64,000 bases of DNA from Streptomyces sp. NBC_01296 (GCF_035984415.1 NZ_CP130720.1:2604001-2668000), one strand, 5' to 3'. Positions 44,932 to 54,660 are shown, counted from the stretch's first letter. The notes: generated from the letters alone by a model not told the origin. Made by a program: numbers and translations.

Positions 44932-46107
44932 ATGCGACCGAACCGACCGGTCACCGCGATCCTGTGCGCGGCGGCACTCGCCATGACCGCCGCGGCCTGC
45001 GGACCCGGCGACGGGGAGGCCGGCGGCGACGCCAAGCCGACCGTGGCGGCGAGCCTCCCGTCCGGAGCCGACGGGATCAAGATCCCGGACCAGCTCAAGG
45101 ACAAGCTCAAGCAGCACGGCATCGACATGGAGAAGTGGAAGGGGGGTGCGTGGAAGAACTGGAAGCAGGAGGACTGGCTCCGCGAGGCGGGCGACTACAT
45201 CAACCCGATCATCGAGGACCTCTGGAACCCCGACCGGATGCGCGAGGCCGACAAGACCCCGCAGCCCCCGGCGGTCGACCAGGACGCCGGCAAGGACCAG
45301 GGCGTCACCGACCCGACCCCGGCGCCGGTGCAGGCCAAGGCCGCCAACGCGCCGTACCACGCGAGCGTTCCGGTCTCCGGCAAGGTCTTCTTCGACGGCC
45401 CCGAGGGCTCCATGGTCTGCTCGGCGACCGTGGTCAAGGACCCGGCCCACCCCGGGAGGTCCAACATGGTCTGGACGGCCGGCCACTGCGTGCACGCGGG
45501 CAAGTCCGGCGGCTGGTACCGCAACATCGCGTTCGTCCCGTCGTACAACAACGCGGGCAAGCCGGCGGCGCAGCTCAAGGGCGCCCCGCGCGAGCAGGTG
45601 GCCCCGTACGGCGTGTGGTGGAGCGACTGGGCGCAGACCTCGGACCAGTGGATCGCGAACGGCGGTCCGACCGGTGGCGCGGGTGCCCCGTACGACTTCG
45701 CGGTGCTGCACGTGACCCCGGAGAAGAGCACCGGGAAGTCCCTGGAGGAGACCGTCGGTTCGGCGCTCCCGGTGGAGTTCAACGCCCCGGCGGTGCCGAA
45801 GGTCGCGAGCATCACGGCGACGGGCTACCCGGCGGCGGCGCCGTTCGACGGCCAGAAGGCCTTCCAGTGCACGGACAAGCCGGGCCGGCTGTCGCTGGTC
45901 GCGAGCGCCCCGGTGATGTACCGCATCGGCTGCACGATGACCGGCGGCTCCTCCGGCGGCGGCTGGGTGGCCGCGGGCAGTGACGGCAAGCCGGCGCTGG
46001 TGTCGAACACCTCGATCGGCCCCGCCAAGGCGGGCTGGCTGGCCGGACCCCGGCTGGGCCCGGAGGCCAAGGGGATCTTCGACGCCGTGAGCGCCAAGTT
46101 CAAGTAG
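44932..46107 (+). CDS. Secreted V8-like serine protease, possible lipoprotein
   Basis: A 391-residue exported protein of the chymotrypsin/V8 fold. The signal peptide (residues 1-22) ends in MTAAAC, a weak lipobox, so Cys23 may be lipidated. A charged region with DQLKDKLKQHGIDMEKWKG and repeated Trp (~48-100) precedes the protease domain. Catalytic candidates are His ~185 (WTAGHCV), Asp ~254 (PYDFAVLHV) and Ser ~341 (TGGSSGGGW). Cysteines at MVCSAT and GHC form the usual bridge. ATG start. It is divergent from the siderophore operon, and a strong terminator separates it from hflX. Substrate unknown. Confidence 0.88.
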   Translation: MRPNRPVTAILCAAALAMTAAACGPGDGEAGGDAKPTVAASLPSGADGIKIPDQLKDKLKQHGIDMEKWKGGAWKNWKQEDWLREAGDYINPIIEDLWNPDRMREADKTPQPPAVDQDAGKDQGVTDPTPAPVQAKAANAPYHASVPVSGKVFFDGPEGSMVCSATVVKDPAHPGRSNMVWTAGHCVHAGKSGGWYRNIAFVPSYNNAGKPAAQLKGAPREQVAPYGVWWSDWAQTSDQWIANGGPTGGAGAPYDFAVLHVTPEKSTGKSLEETVGSALPVEFNAPAVPKVASITATGYPAAAPFDGQKAFQCTDKPGRLSLVASAPVMYRIGCTMTGGSSGGGWVAAGSDGKPALVSNTSIGPAKAGWLAGPRLGPEAKGIFDAVSAKFK

Positions 46108-46132
46108 TCCCGTGTCCGAGTACACGAAAAAA

Positions 46133-46166
46133 CGGAGGGCCCCCTGCCGCAGCAGGGGGCCCTCCG
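46133..46166. terminator. Strong bidirectional terminator
   Basis: Perfect 15-bp arms (CGGAGGGCCCCCTGC and complement) with a CGCA loop, preceded by an A-run and followed by TT, between convergent protease and hflX genes. Confidence 0.9.
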
Positions 46167-46201
46167 CCTTGTATCCGGTTACCCGGTTGTCCGGTTGCCT
46201 G

Positions 46202-47707
46202 TTACCGCTTCGCCGGCACGTACGGCGCCAGGTCCGCCGCCAGTTCCTGGTGGACCCGCACCTTCAGCAGGGTGCCCTCCGGGGTGTGCTCCTCGGAGAT
46301 CACCTCGCCCTCGGCGTGCGCCCGGGCGACCAGCGAGCCGCGGGTGTACGGCACCAGGGCCTCCACCTCGACCTCGGGCCGCGGCAGTTCGGAGTCGATG
46401 AGCCCGAGGAGCTCCTCGATGCCCTGCCCCGTGCGCGCCGAGACGGCGATGGAGTGCCGCTCGATCCGCAGCAGCCGCTGCAGTACGAGCGGATCCGCGG
46501 CGTCGGCCTTGTTGATCACCACGATCTCGGGCACGTTGACCGCGCCGACGTCGCGGATGACCTCGCGCACCGCCGCCAGCTGCTCCTCCGGCGCCGGGTG
46601 CGAGCCGTCCACGATGTGCAGGATGAGGTCGGAGTCACCGACCTCCTCCATCGTGGAGCGGAACGCCTCGACCAGGTGGTGGGGCAGGTGCCGGACGAAG
46701 CCGACCGTGTCGGCCAGGGTGTAGATCCGGCCGCTGGGCGTCTCGGCCCGGCGCACGGTCGGGTCGAGGGTGGCGAACAGCGCGTTCTCCACCAGTACGC
46801 CCGCGCCCGTGAGGCGGTTGAGCAGCGAGGACTTGCCGGCGTTGGTGTAGCCGGCAATGGCGACCGAGGGCACCTTGTTGCGGCGCCGTTCCTGCCGCTT
46901 GATGTCGCGGCCGGTCTTCATGTCCGCGATCTCCCGGCGCATCTTCGCCATCTTCTCGCGGATCCGACGCCGGTCGGTCTCGATCTTGGTCTCACCGGGG
47001 CCTCGGGTGGCCATGCCGCCACCGCCGCCGCCACCCATCTGCCGGGACAGCGACGCGCCCCAGCCGCGCAGGCGCGGCAGCATGTACTGCATCTGCGCGA
47101 GTGCGACCTGCGCCTTGCCCTCTCGGGACTTGGCGTGCTGGGCGAAGATGTCGAGAATCAGAGCGGTCCGGTCGACGACCTTGACCTTGACGACGTCCTC
47201 GAGGGCGATGAGCTGGCCGGGGCTGAGCTCACCGTCGCAGACGACGGTGTCGGCGCCGCTCTCGAGCACGATGTCGCGCAGCTCGCGGGCCTTGCCCGAG
47301 CCGATGAAGGTGGCCGGGTCCGGCTTGTCACGGCGCTGGATCACACCGTCGAGTACGAGGGCGCCAGCCGTCTCGGCGAGGGCGGCGAGCTCCGCGAGGG
47401 AGTTCTCGGCGTCCTGCACCGTGCCGGAGGTCCATACGCCCACCAGCACGACGCGCTCGAGGCGCAGCTGGCGGTACTCGACCTCGGTGACGTCTTCGAG
47501 CTCGGTGGAGAGGCCGGCCACACGGCGCAGCGCCGCGCGCTCGGAGCGCTCGAACTGCTCGCCGTCCCGGTCTCCGTCGACCTCGTGGCTCCAGGCGACG
47601 TCCTCTTCCATCAGGGCGTCGGCCCGAAGGCTCTCGGTGAAGCTCTGCGAGTCCGGCACGTCCTGTGCGTCCCGCGCGTCCTGGGAAGGGGAAGAAGAGG
47701 AGGTCAT
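46202..47707 (-). CDS. hflX: Ribosome-associated GTPase HflX
   Basis: A 501-residue GTPase that splits or rescues stalled ribosomes. The N-terminal HflX domain includes RRDKPDPATFIGSGKARELR (~124-143) and the Gly-rich linker GGGGGGMATRGPGETKIETD (~222-241). The G domain has G1 GYTNAGKSSLLN (~286), G3 DTVGFVRHLP and G4 NKAD. A ~50-residue acidic N-terminus (DALMEEDVAWSHEVDGD) is typical of the actinobacterial form. ATG start behind AAGGAT. Alone between a convergent protease and the M1 peptidase upstream. Confidence 0.96.
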   Translation of the reverse strand: MTSSSSPSQDARDAQDVPDSQSFTESLRADALMEEDVAWSHEVDGDRDGEQFERSERAALRRVAGLSTELEDVTEVEYRQLRLERVVLVGVWTSGTVQDAENSLAELAALAETAGALVLDGVIQRRDKPDPATFIGSGKARELRDIVLESGADTVVCDGELSPGQLIALEDVVKVKVVDRTALILDIFAQHAKSREGKAQVALAQMQYMLPRLRGWGASLSRQMGGGGGGGMATRGPGETKIETDRRRIREKMAKMRREIADMKTGRDIKRQERRRNKVPSVAIAGYTNAGKSSLLNRLTGAGVLVENALFATLDPTVRRAETPSGRIYTLADTVGFVRHLPHHLVEAFRSTMEEVGDSDLILHIVDGSHPAPEEQLAAVREVIRDVGAVNVPEIVVINKADAADPLVLQRLLRIERHSIAVSARTGQGIEELLGLIDSELPRPEVEVEALVPYTRGSLVARAHAEGEVISEEHTPEGTLLKVRVHQELAADLAPYVPAKR

Positions 47708-47849
47708 TGGATCCTTACGTCGATATCGAATGGGGCCGTGCCCACACCTGACAGTGACTCTCGCACTGTCACGTCCAACGTGTCACATCGCCGGGAGATT
47801 CCCCCTGGCGTGCGGCCCTGTCGATGGTGACATGCCCGTTCCCCGCCGG

Positions 47850-49295
47850 TCACACGCTTTTCGGGCCGCCCCACTCCGGATGCCCGGGCATCGCCGGGGT
47901 CGTCTTCCCGTAAAGCCACGGCTTCAGGAAGGCTTCCAGGTCCCGACCGGCCACCTCCGAGGCCAGGCGTACGAAGTCGTCGGTACCGGCGATCCCGTCC
48001 CGGTTCTCCGCCACCCAGCGGCGCTCCAGCCGGTCGAAGGCCTTCTCGCCGATCTCCTGCCGCAGCGCGTACAGCACCAGCGCGGCCCCGTCGTAGACCA
48101 CCGGCCGGAACAGCCCGATCTTCTCGCCGGGGGCGGCGGGCTTCGGCGCGGCCGGGGGCCCGCCGGCCGCCCGCCACTGGTCGGAGCGCTGGTACGCCTC
48201 GCGCATGCGCCGCTCCATGGAGTACTTGCCGAGGCCGTCCGCGTACAGGGCTTCGTACCAGGTGGCGTGCCCCTCGTTGAGCCACAGGTCGGACCAGGTC
48301 CGCGGGGTGACGCTGTCGCCGAACCACTGGTGGGCGAGCTCGTGGACCATCACGGCCTCCACGTACCACTCGGGGTAGCCCGCTCCCGAGAACAGGCCGT
48401 TCTCGAAGAGCGAGAGGGTCTGCGTCTCCAGCTCGAATCCGGTCTTCGCCCGTGCGATCAGTACGCCGTAGTTCTCGAAGGGGTAGCGGCCGACGTGCTG
48501 CTCCATCCACTGGACGTGCCCGGCGGTCTTCTTCAGCCAGGGCTCCAGCCGCTGCCGGTCCGCGGTGGGGACCACGTGGCGCAGCGGCAGCCCGTGCGGA
48601 CCGGCGCCTTCCACCACGGCCGACGCGCCGATCGAGACCTGCGCGAGTTCGGTGGCCATCGGGTGCAGGGTCCGGTACGTCCAGGTGGTCGAGCCGGCGG
48701 CCCGGGGGGCCGGGAGGGCGCCGGGCACCCCGTTGGCGACGGCGGTGAGACCGGCGGGGGCGGTGATCCGGAAGGTGAAGTACGCCTTGTCCGCCGGGTG
48801 GTCGTTGCACGGGAAGACCCGGTGGGCGGCGTCGGCCTGGTTGGCCATGGCCAGGCCGTCGTCGGTGGGCACCCAGCCCCCGTCGGCGATGCCGCGCGGA
48901 TCGCTGGTGTGCCGGATCGCGATGTGCAGCGGCACGTTGGCCGCGACGGGGCTCGCCGGGGTGAGCACGAGGTCCTCCCCGGCGCTCTCGAAGTGCGCCG
49001 GCTCGCCGTTGACCTCGGCGGACGCCACCGTTCCGTGGGTGAAGTCCAGGTTGATCCGCTCCAGCGGCTCCAGGGCGCGGGCGTCGATGACGGTGACCGC
49101 GTCGAGCGGGCTCTTGTTGTCCTTGTACGTGAAGGACAGGTCGTACGAGAGGACGTCGTACCCGGGGTTCCCGAGCTGCGGGAACAGCGAGTCGCCGATG
49201 CCCAGCGGCTTCGGCGGGGGCAGCACGGCGGCGACCAGGGTGAGGGAGGCCGCGGCGAGCAGGGCGGCGCGCAGGCGCGGGGAGGAGAGCTGCAT
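47850..49295 (-). CDS. M1-family metallopeptidase, exported
   Basis: A 481-residue zinc aminopeptidase-type enzyme. The zinc site is HELAHQW (~317-323) plus a downstream Glu in [12 protein letters not shown] (~340), the HExxH-x18-E motif. An Ala-GGxxEN-like exopeptidase motif is not obvious, but [11 protein letters not shown] precedes the zinc site. The N-terminus is a signal peptide or anchor ([20 protein letters not shown], then [11 protein letters not shown]). It lacks the large C-terminal domain of PepN, so it is the short secreted type. A start 19 codons upstream exists but would precede the signal peptide awkwardly. Role: extracellular peptide trimming. Confidence 0.9.
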   Translation of the reverse strand: MQLSSPRLRAALLAAASLTLVAAVLPPPKPLGIGDSLFPQLGNPGYDVLSYDLSFTYKDNKSPLDAVTVIDARALEPLERINLDFTHGTVASAEVNGEPAHFESAGEDLVLTPASPVAANVPLHIAIRHTSDPRGIADGGWVPTDDGLAMANQADAAHRVFPCNDHPADKAYFTFRITAPAGLTAVANGVPGALPAPRAAGSTTWTYRTLHPMATELAQVSIGASAVVEGAGPHGLPLRHVVPTADRQRLEPWLKKTAGHVQWMEQHVGRYPFENYGVLIARAKTGFELETQTLSLFENGLFSGAGYPEWYVEAVMVHELAHQWFGDSVTPRTWSDLWLNEGHATWYEALYADGLGKYSMERRMREAYQRSDQWRAAGGPPAAPKPAAPGEKIGLFRPVVYDGAALVLYALRQEIGEKAFDRLERRWVAENRDGIAGTDDFVRLASEVAGRDLEAFLKPWLYGKTTPAMPGHPEWGGPKSV

Positions 49296-49440
49296 CCCCC
49301 ACCGCTTACCAGCGTCCACCGCGCACCCGGGCACGACGCGCGACGGTTCCACCCGAACGGGACCTTCCGGCGCCGCCCCGGCCTAGGCCTGGCCGAGGCG
49401 CGGCCTCGGTCCGGGCACGGCCCGGCCTCGGTCCGGGCGC

Positions 49441-51564
49441 CTACGCTCGGCGCACGTCGTAGACACCCGGTACGTCGCGCATCGCCCGCATCAGGGCCGG
49501 CAGCCCGGTCGCGTCGGGCAGCTGCAGCGTGTACGTGTGCCGGACGCGCTGCTCCACGGGCGGCTCCACGGTCGCGGAGACCACCTCGACCCCTTGGCGG
49601 GCGATGGCCTCGGTCAGGTCGGCCAGCAGGTGCGGGCGGCCGAACGATTCAGCGAGCAGCGTGACCCGGCAGTCCGCCGTGGCCCGCCAGTGCACGGCGA
49701 CGGAGGTCCGCCCCAGCGCGCGCATCTGGGCCACCGCCGCGCAGTGGATGCGGTGGACGGTGACGGCCCCGCCCCGTACGACGAACCCGGCGACGGCGTC
49801 CGGCGGCACCGGCGTGCAGCAGCCGGCCAGCCGTACGGTGGCGTCCGGCAGGTCGGCGACCGCGTTGCCGCCGCCGCCCCGGGCGCCGACCACGGACAGC
49901 GGAGCCCGGGCGGGCGCGGTGGTGGGTTTCACCGAGTCGGGATGGGCCTGGAGCCAGCTGCTGATGGCGATCCGGGCGGCCGGGGTCCTGGCATGCTCCA
50001 GCCAGTCGGCGGCGGGCCCCGAGGAGGCGTCCTGGGCGAGCAGCAGCTGGACGGTGTCCCCGTCGGACAGCCGGGAGGCCAGGGAGGTGAGGCGCCCGTT
50101 GACCCGGGCGCCGATACAGCCGTGGGCCGCCTCGCCGTACTGCGCGTAGGCGGCGTCGATACAGCTGGCCCCGGCGGGCAGGCTGATCGTGCCGGGGGCA
50201 CCTCCGTCGGCGCGGAACACGGTGATCTCCCGGTCCTGCGCCAGCTCGGCGCGCAGCACGCTCCAGAAGGTGTCCGGGTCGGGCGCGGACTGCTGCCAGT
50301 CGAGGAGGCGCGACAGCCAGCCGGGACGGGTCGGGTCGACCCGCTCCTCGTCGCAGTCTGCGGCGGCGGCCGGGGAGCCGGCTTCCGCCGGCGCGGCGGT
50401 CTCCGCCGCGGTGTGGGCGTACGGATTACCGAGGGCGACCACGCCGGCTTCGGCGACCCGGTGCATCTGGCGGGTGCGGACGATGACTTCGGCGACGTAC
50501 CCCGCGGGCGTGGCGACGGCGGTGTGCAACGACTGGTAGAGGTTGAACTTCGGGGCGGCGATGAAGTCCTTGAACTCCGAGACGACCGGGGTGAAGCAGG
50601 TGTGCAGCTCGCCCAGCACGGCGTAGCAGTCGGCATTCTCGCCGACGAGCACGAGGATGCGGCCGAAGTCGGAGCCGCGCAGCTCGCCGCGCCCCCGGGC
50701 GATCCGGTGCACGGAGACGAAGTGCCGGGGCCGGACCTGTACCTCGGCGGCGATGCCGGCGTCGCGCAGGACGGTCTTGACGGAGTCGGCGATGGCGGGC
50801 AGCGGGTCGCGCTCCCCCGCGTGGGCCGCGATGAGCGCGCGGGTGTACTCGTACTCCTCGGGGTGCAGGATCGCGAAGACGAGGTCTTCCAGCTCGGTCT
50901 TGAGGGCCTGGACGCCGAGCCGTTCGGCGAGCGGGATGAGGACGTCGCGGGTGACCTTGGCGATGCGCGCCTGTTTCTCGGGGCGCATCACGCCGAGGGT
51001 GCGCATGTTGTGCAGCCGGTCGGCGAGTTTGATGGACATGACGCGGACGTCGTTGCCGGTGGCGACGAGCATCTTGCGGAAGGTCTCGGGTTCGGCGGCG
51101 GCGCCGTAGTCGATCTTCTCGACCTTGGTGACGCCGTCGACGATGAAGCAGACCTCGTCGCCGAATTCGGCGCGGACCTGATCGAGGGTCACCTCGGTGT
51201 CCTCGACGGTGTCGTGCAGCAGAGAGGCCGTCAAAGTGGTGGTCTCGGCGCCGAGTTCGGCGAGGATCAGCGTGACGGCGAGCGGATGTGTGATGTACGG
51301 CTCACCGCTTTTGCGCATCTGGCCGCGGTGCGAGGACTCCGCGAGCACGTACGCGCGGCGCAGGAGGGACAGGTCCGCGTCCGGGTGGTGGGCGCGGTGC
51401 GCCTCGGCGACGTGGCCGATGGCATCGGGGAGCCGGTCTCGGGACGTGGGCCCGAGAAGGGCAGCACGCCCGAGTCGTCGCAGGTCAAGGCGGGTCCGGC
51501 CCCGTCTGCGGAGTTCGGGGCGCGCTTCGGGTCGTGCTTCGGGGTTCGTGGCCTCTGCACTCAT
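49441..51564 (-). CDS. RelA/SpoT homologue (RSH) with altered synthetase motifs
   Basis: A 707-residue RSH protein; these make and/or destroy (p)ppGpp. The HD hydrolase domain looks intact (HRGQMRKSGEPYITHPLAVT near 82-101, ASLLHDTVEDTE, then KLADRLHNMRTL). The synthetase domain (~265-390) has FKDFIAAPKFNLYQSLHT and AEVIVRTRQMH, where canonical enzymes have PK-x-NGYQSLHT and EVQIRT; the Gly and Gln are replaced. A TGS domain (~446-510) and a C-terminal CC...ACT region follow (AGCCTPVPPDAV ~583). The ATG has a GGAGG site. It corresponds by position to RshA of S. coelicolor. I infer mainly hydrolase activity; the published synthesis activity of its homologue should be kept in mind. Confidence 0.9.
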   Translation of the reverse strand: MSAEATNPEARPEARPELRRRGRTRLDLRRLGRAALLGPTSRDRLPDAIGHVAEAHRAHHPDADLSLLRRAYVLAESSHRGQMRKSGEPYITHPLAVTLILAELGAETTTLTASLLHDTVEDTEVTLDQVRAEFGDEVCFIVDGVTKVEKIDYGAAAEPETFRKMLVATGNDVRVMSIKLADRLHNMRTLGVMRPEKQARIAKVTRDVLIPLAERLGVQALKTELEDLVFAILHPEEYEYTRALIAAHAGERDPLPAIADSVKTVLRDAGIAAEVQVRPRHFVSVHRIARGRGELRGSDFGRILVLVGENADCYAVLGELHTCFTPVVSEFKDFIAAPKFNLYQSLHTAVATPAGYVAEVIVRTRQMHRVAEAGVVALGNPYAHTAAETAAPAEAGSPAAAADCDEERVDPTRPGWLSRLLDWQQSAPDPDTFWSVLRAELAQDREITVFRADGGAPGTISLPAGASCIDAAYAQYGEAAHGCIGARVNGRLTSLASRLSDGDTVQLLLAQDASSGPAADWLEHARTPAARIAISSWLQAHPDSVKPTTAPARAPLSVVGARGGGGNAVADLPDATVRLAGCCTPVPPDAVAGFVVRGGAVTVHRIHCAAVAQMRALGRTSVAVHWRATADCRVTLLAESFGRPHLLADLTEAIARQGVEVVSATVEPPVEQRVRHTYTLQLPDATGLPALMRAMRDVPGVYDVRRA

Positions 51565-51704
51565 GGGCACCTCCGGCGGCTTCGACCGGCGGTGGCGGGC
51601 ATGGGGTGAGCCCTCAGGGCCGGTGCCTGATGCTACCGACCCCACCACGTGGCGCAGTCCGCCTCTCGCTCAGCGTGAAACGGATCACCCATTAGAGGGA
51701 AGCT

Positions 51705-52580
51705 TCAGCCGAAAGCCGTTTCGGTGAGCCAGGCCGCGTCGAACTCGCCCGCGGCCACGATGACGGCCGGTCCGGTCATGTCGACCTGACCGTCGGGGTG
51801 TTCGGTGATGACGAGGGTGCCGCCGGGGAGGTCGACGGTGTACGTGACGGGCTCGCCGGTGACGGCCGGGTCGGCGCCGTCGCGGCGGATGGCGGCCACG
51901 GCGACGGCGCAGGCGCCGGTGCCGCAGGAGCGGGTCTCGCCGGAGCCGCGCTCGTGGACGCGCATGGCGACGTGCCGGGGGCCGCGGTCGACGACGAACT
52001 CCACGTTGACACCCGTCGGGTAGACCTCGGCGGGGCTGAACGGGGGCGGGTCGAGCAGCTTTCCGGCGTGGTCCAGGCTGTCAACGAACGCGACGGCGTG
52101 CGGGTTCCCCATGTTGACGTTGCGGGCGGGCCAGGCGCGCTCGCCGACCGTCACGGTGACCTGCTCCTCGGGGAGGACGGCGCGGCCCATGGAGACCGTC
52201 ACGTCGCCGCTCTTGTCGAGGTGCACCCGCTTGACGCCGCCGCGGGTGGCGACGGCGAGGTCGCCGGGCTCGACGTGGCCGGCGTACTGGAGGTAGCGGG
52301 CGAAGACGCGGACGCCGTTGCCGCACATCTCGGCGACGGAGCCGTCGCTGTTGCGGTAGTCCATGAACCACTCGGCCTCGTCGGCCAGGTGCGCCGCCTC
52401 GGGGTGCGCGGCGGACCGGACGACGTGCAGCACCCCGTCCGCGCCGATGCCGGCGCGCCGGTCGCAGAGCTTCGCGACGGCGGTCGCGGGCAGCTCGACG
52501 GCGTTGTCCGGGTCCGGGACGATCACGAAGTCGTTCTCGGTGCCGTGGCCCTTGAGGAAGGAGAGGCTCGTCTGCGTCAC
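51705..52580 (-). CDS. dapF: Diaminopimelate epimerase
   Basis: Converts LL- to meso-diaminopimelate for lysine and peptidoglycan synthesis (streptomycete walls use the LL form, so this serves lysine). 291 residues. The two catalytic cysteines are visible: near residue 85 in MCGNGVRVFARY and near 218 in SCGTGACAV. The opening KGHGTENDFVIV and VNMGNPHAVAFVD (~145) are family hallmarks. GTG start beginning MTQTSLSFLKG. It lies 124 bp after a small membrane-protein gene on the same strand and close to the RSH gene. Confidence 0.96.
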   Translation of the reverse strand: MTQTSLSFLKGHGTENDFVIVPDPDNAVELPATAVAKLCDRRAGIGADGVLHVVRSAAHPEAAHLADEAEWFMDYRNSDGSVAEMCGNGVRVFARYLQYAGHVEPGDLAVATRGGVKRVHLDKSGDVTVSMGRAVLPEEQVTVTVGERAWPARNVNMGNPHAVAFVDSLDHAGKLLDPPPFSPAEVYPTGVNVEFVVDRGPRHVAMRVHERGSGETRSCGTGACAVAVAAIRRDGADPAVTGEPVTYTVDLPGGTLVITEHPDGQVDMTGPAVIVAAGEFDAAWLTETAFG

Positions 52581-52648
52581 CCGCCCATGGTACCGAGCGG
52601 GGCCTTCGGGCAGGTCGGCGGCGTCCGGGCCGGCCTGTCGGACAGGCG

Positions 52649-53185
52649 CTAGCGGAGCCGCGCGACCCGGTACACGGCCAGCGCCACGAGTGCCAGCGCG
52701 ACCAGGGCGTACAGCCCGGCCATGCGCCAGTCGGGGCGGCGGCCGCTGCCCCGGGGCGGGAGCCCGGGCCAGCTGTAGCCCACGCGGCGCGCGGCCATCA
52801 TGCCCCAGCCGCCGGCGCAGGAGCTGATAAGGAAGCCGAGCATGGCGACCACGGCCCCGCCGTCGCCGAACTCGAAGGCGAGCGGGAAGGCGAACATCAG
52901 GGAACCGGCCGCGGCCAGCATCACGATGGGGGCGATCTGCCAGATGCGCAGCCGGCGCTGCGGGCGCAGCTCGACCTCGAAAGCGGGACCGGCGGCGGCC
53001 TCCGCCTCGGCGGTGTCCGGTGCGTCCGGGCCGTCGGGGGTCAGCCGTGCCGGGTTTGTGGGCAGCCCGAGGCCGTCGGGCTCGGGAGCCTCTCCCCCAG
53101 CCGCTGCTGGGAGGTGCCCGAGAAGCGTCGGGTCCGCTTCCCGTCTCGTCCCGTCCTGCCCGGTGTCGCGAGGGCCGGCCTCCAT
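52649..53185 (-). CDS. Small membrane protein with long polar N-terminus
   Basis: A 178-residue protein, family not recognised. The first ~75 residues are polar and probably cytoplasmic and disordered. Three hydrophobic segments follow (IWQIAPIVMLAAAGSLMFAF ~82-101, AVVAMLGFLISSCAGGWGMM ~111-130, and MAGLYALVALALVALAVYRV ~155-174). ATG start with GGAGG 8 bases upstream. It lies 68 bp upstream of dapF on the same strand, and 131 bp downstream of miaA. Confidence 0.7.
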   Translation of the reverse strand: MEAGPRDTGQDGTRREADPTLLGHLPAAAGGEAPEPDGLGLPTNPARLTPDGPDAPDTAEAEAAAGPAFEVELRPQRRLRIWQIAPIVMLAAAGSLMFAFPLAFEFGDGGAVVAMLGFLISSCAGGWGMMAARRVGYSWPGLPPRGSGRRPDWRMAGLYALVALALVALAVYRVARLR

Positions 53186-53316
53186 TGCCACGCGCCCTCC
53201 CCACTCGGACTTCGCACGCCGTCGTTCACCGCCGGTGACCGCACCTGCGGAATTTGATGATGGCACGGCTCAGGGCCCCGAACGGGCGCGCGGGGCGTCC
53301 CGATGCCATCACGTGA

Positions 53317-54255
53317 TCAGGCTGTGACCGCTCGTTCGACCAACGACTGCGCGAGTCCGACGAGTTCCCCCCGGTCCGCGACGGCGCCGCTGAGCCAGTG
53401 CACACGGGGGTCCCGGCGGAACCAGGAGTCCTGCCGCCGGGCGAACCGCTTGGTGGCGCGGACGGTCTCGGCCCGGGCCTCTTCCTCGGTGCACGCGCCG
53501 GCCAGGGCGGCCAGGACCTGCTGGTAGCCGAGCGCCCTGGAAGCGGTGACTCCGTCGCGCAGGCCGCGGGCCTCCAGCGCGCGCACCTCGTCCACGAGCC
53601 CGGCCTCCCACATCCGGTCCACGCGCAGGGCGATCCGCTCGTCGAGCTCCGGCCGGGCCACGTCGACGCCGATCTGCACGGTGTCGTAGACCGACTCGTG
53701 GCCGGGCAGGTTGGCGGTGAACGGCTTCCCGGTGATCTCGATGACCTCCAGGGCGCGGACGATGCGGCGCCCGTTGCTGGGGAGGATCGCCTGGGCGGCG
53801 GCCGGGTCGGCGGCGGCGAGGCGGGCGTGCAGGGCGCCGGGGCCGCGCAGCACGACCTCCGCCTCCAGCCGGGCGCGGACCTCCGGGTCGGTGCCGGGGA
53901 ACTCCATCGCGTCGAGGGCACCGCGGACGTACAGGCCCGATCCGCCGACGAGGACCGGCGTACGGCCCTGGGCGAGCAGCTTGTCGATCTCGGCGCGGGC
54001 CAGGCGCTGGTACTCGGCGACGCTCGCGGTCTCCGTGACCTCCCAGATGTCGAGGAGGTGGTGCGGGACGCCGCCGCGCTCCTGCGTCGTCAGCTTGGCG
54101 GTGCCGATGTCCATCCCCCGATACAGCTGCATCGAGTCGGCGTTGACGACTTCGCCGTCGAAATGGCGGGCCAGGGCTACGCCCAGATCGGACTTTCCGG
54201 CCGCGGTGGGACCGACGACGGCGATGACCCGCGGGGCGGGGGCTGCATTCCTCAC
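53317..54255 (-). CDS. miaA: tRNA dimethylallyltransferase MiaA
   Basis: Adds a dimethylallyl group to A37 of tRNAs that read codons starting with U; MiaB, encoded 1.6 kb away, then methylthiolates the product. 312 residues, GTG start. P-loop GPTAAGKS (15-22); DSMQLYRGMDIGTAKLT (~40-56) and HHLLDI form the DMAPP/tRNA site; GGSGLYVRGALD (~100) and ATKRFARRQDSWFRRD (~263-278) are conserved. Divergent from a small acidic protein gene, with a large palindrome in the shared promoter region. Confidence 0.96.
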   Translation of the reverse strand: MRNAAPAPRVIAVVGPTAAGKSDLGVALARHFDGEVVNADSMQLYRGMDIGTAKLTTQERGGVPHHLLDIWEVTETASVAEYQRLARAEIDKLLAQGRTPVLVGGSGLYVRGALDAMEFPGTDPEVRARLEAEVVLRGPGALHARLAAADPAAAQAILPSNGRRIVRALEVIEITGKPFTANLPGHESVYDTVQIGVDVARPELDERIALRVDRMWEAGLVDEVRALEARGLRDGVTASRALGYQQVLAALAGACTEEEARAETVRATKRFARRQDSWFRRDPRVHWLSGAVADRGELVGLAQSLVERAVTA

Positions 54256-54338
54256 CGCCCCAGTCTCGCAAACACTGCGGCATGTACCCGATCGAGTTAC
54301 GTGACGGGCTGTGGACGGGGTCGTTGCCCTGGCGAGGT

Positions 54339-54362
54339 TCCGCCGGGCGTACGCCCGGCGGA
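54339..54362. promoter_or_regulatory. Perfect 24-bp palindrome in miaA upstream region
   Basis: A perfect 12+12 self-complementary stretch with central GCGTACGC, flanked by GTTCCGCC / GGCGGAAC (54337-54344 and 54378-54385), which could pair alternatively. It lies between divergent miaA and the small acidic gene. A cruciform, operator or folded leader are possible. Confidence 0.4.
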
Positions 54363-54418
54363 GGCCGGGCCGCACGAGGCGGAACTTCACCCGCACGAGT
54401 ACCGTTATAGGAGTAGAC

Positions 54419-54637
54419 ATGGGTGTTTTTGATCGGCTTTTTCGTCGTAAGGGCCAGGATGCGACCGCAGAGGTCGCGACCGGGGACGTGCCGGCGGGGT
54501 CCGAGGCTGCGGTCGGCGAGACCGAGGCCGAGCCGGCCGCGACGGAGCCTCCTGCGGCGGAAGCCGTGGAGATCCCGAAGCAGCAGTCGGCGGAGGCCGC
54601 CGCGGACAGTGAGGCCGGCGAGAGCGCCCGTACGTAG
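54419..54637 (+). CDS. Small acidic protein (MGVFDRLFRRK type)
   Basis: A 72-residue protein with an amphipathic N-terminus (MGVFDRLFRRKGQD) and then an Ala/Glu-rich, probably disordered, tail. Some streptomycete genomes label such proteins 'gliding motility protein', which I would not trust. ATG start behind GGAG (TAGGAGTAGACATG). It is 23 bp upstream of the MT0933-like gene on the same strand, so the two form a small operon. Function unknown. Confidence 0.7.
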   Translation: MGVFDRLFRRKGQDATAEVATGDVPAGSEAAVGETEAEPAATEPPAAEAVEIPKQQSAEAAADSEAGESART

Positions 54638-54660
54638 ACACCGCCACTGGAAGGTGACCC

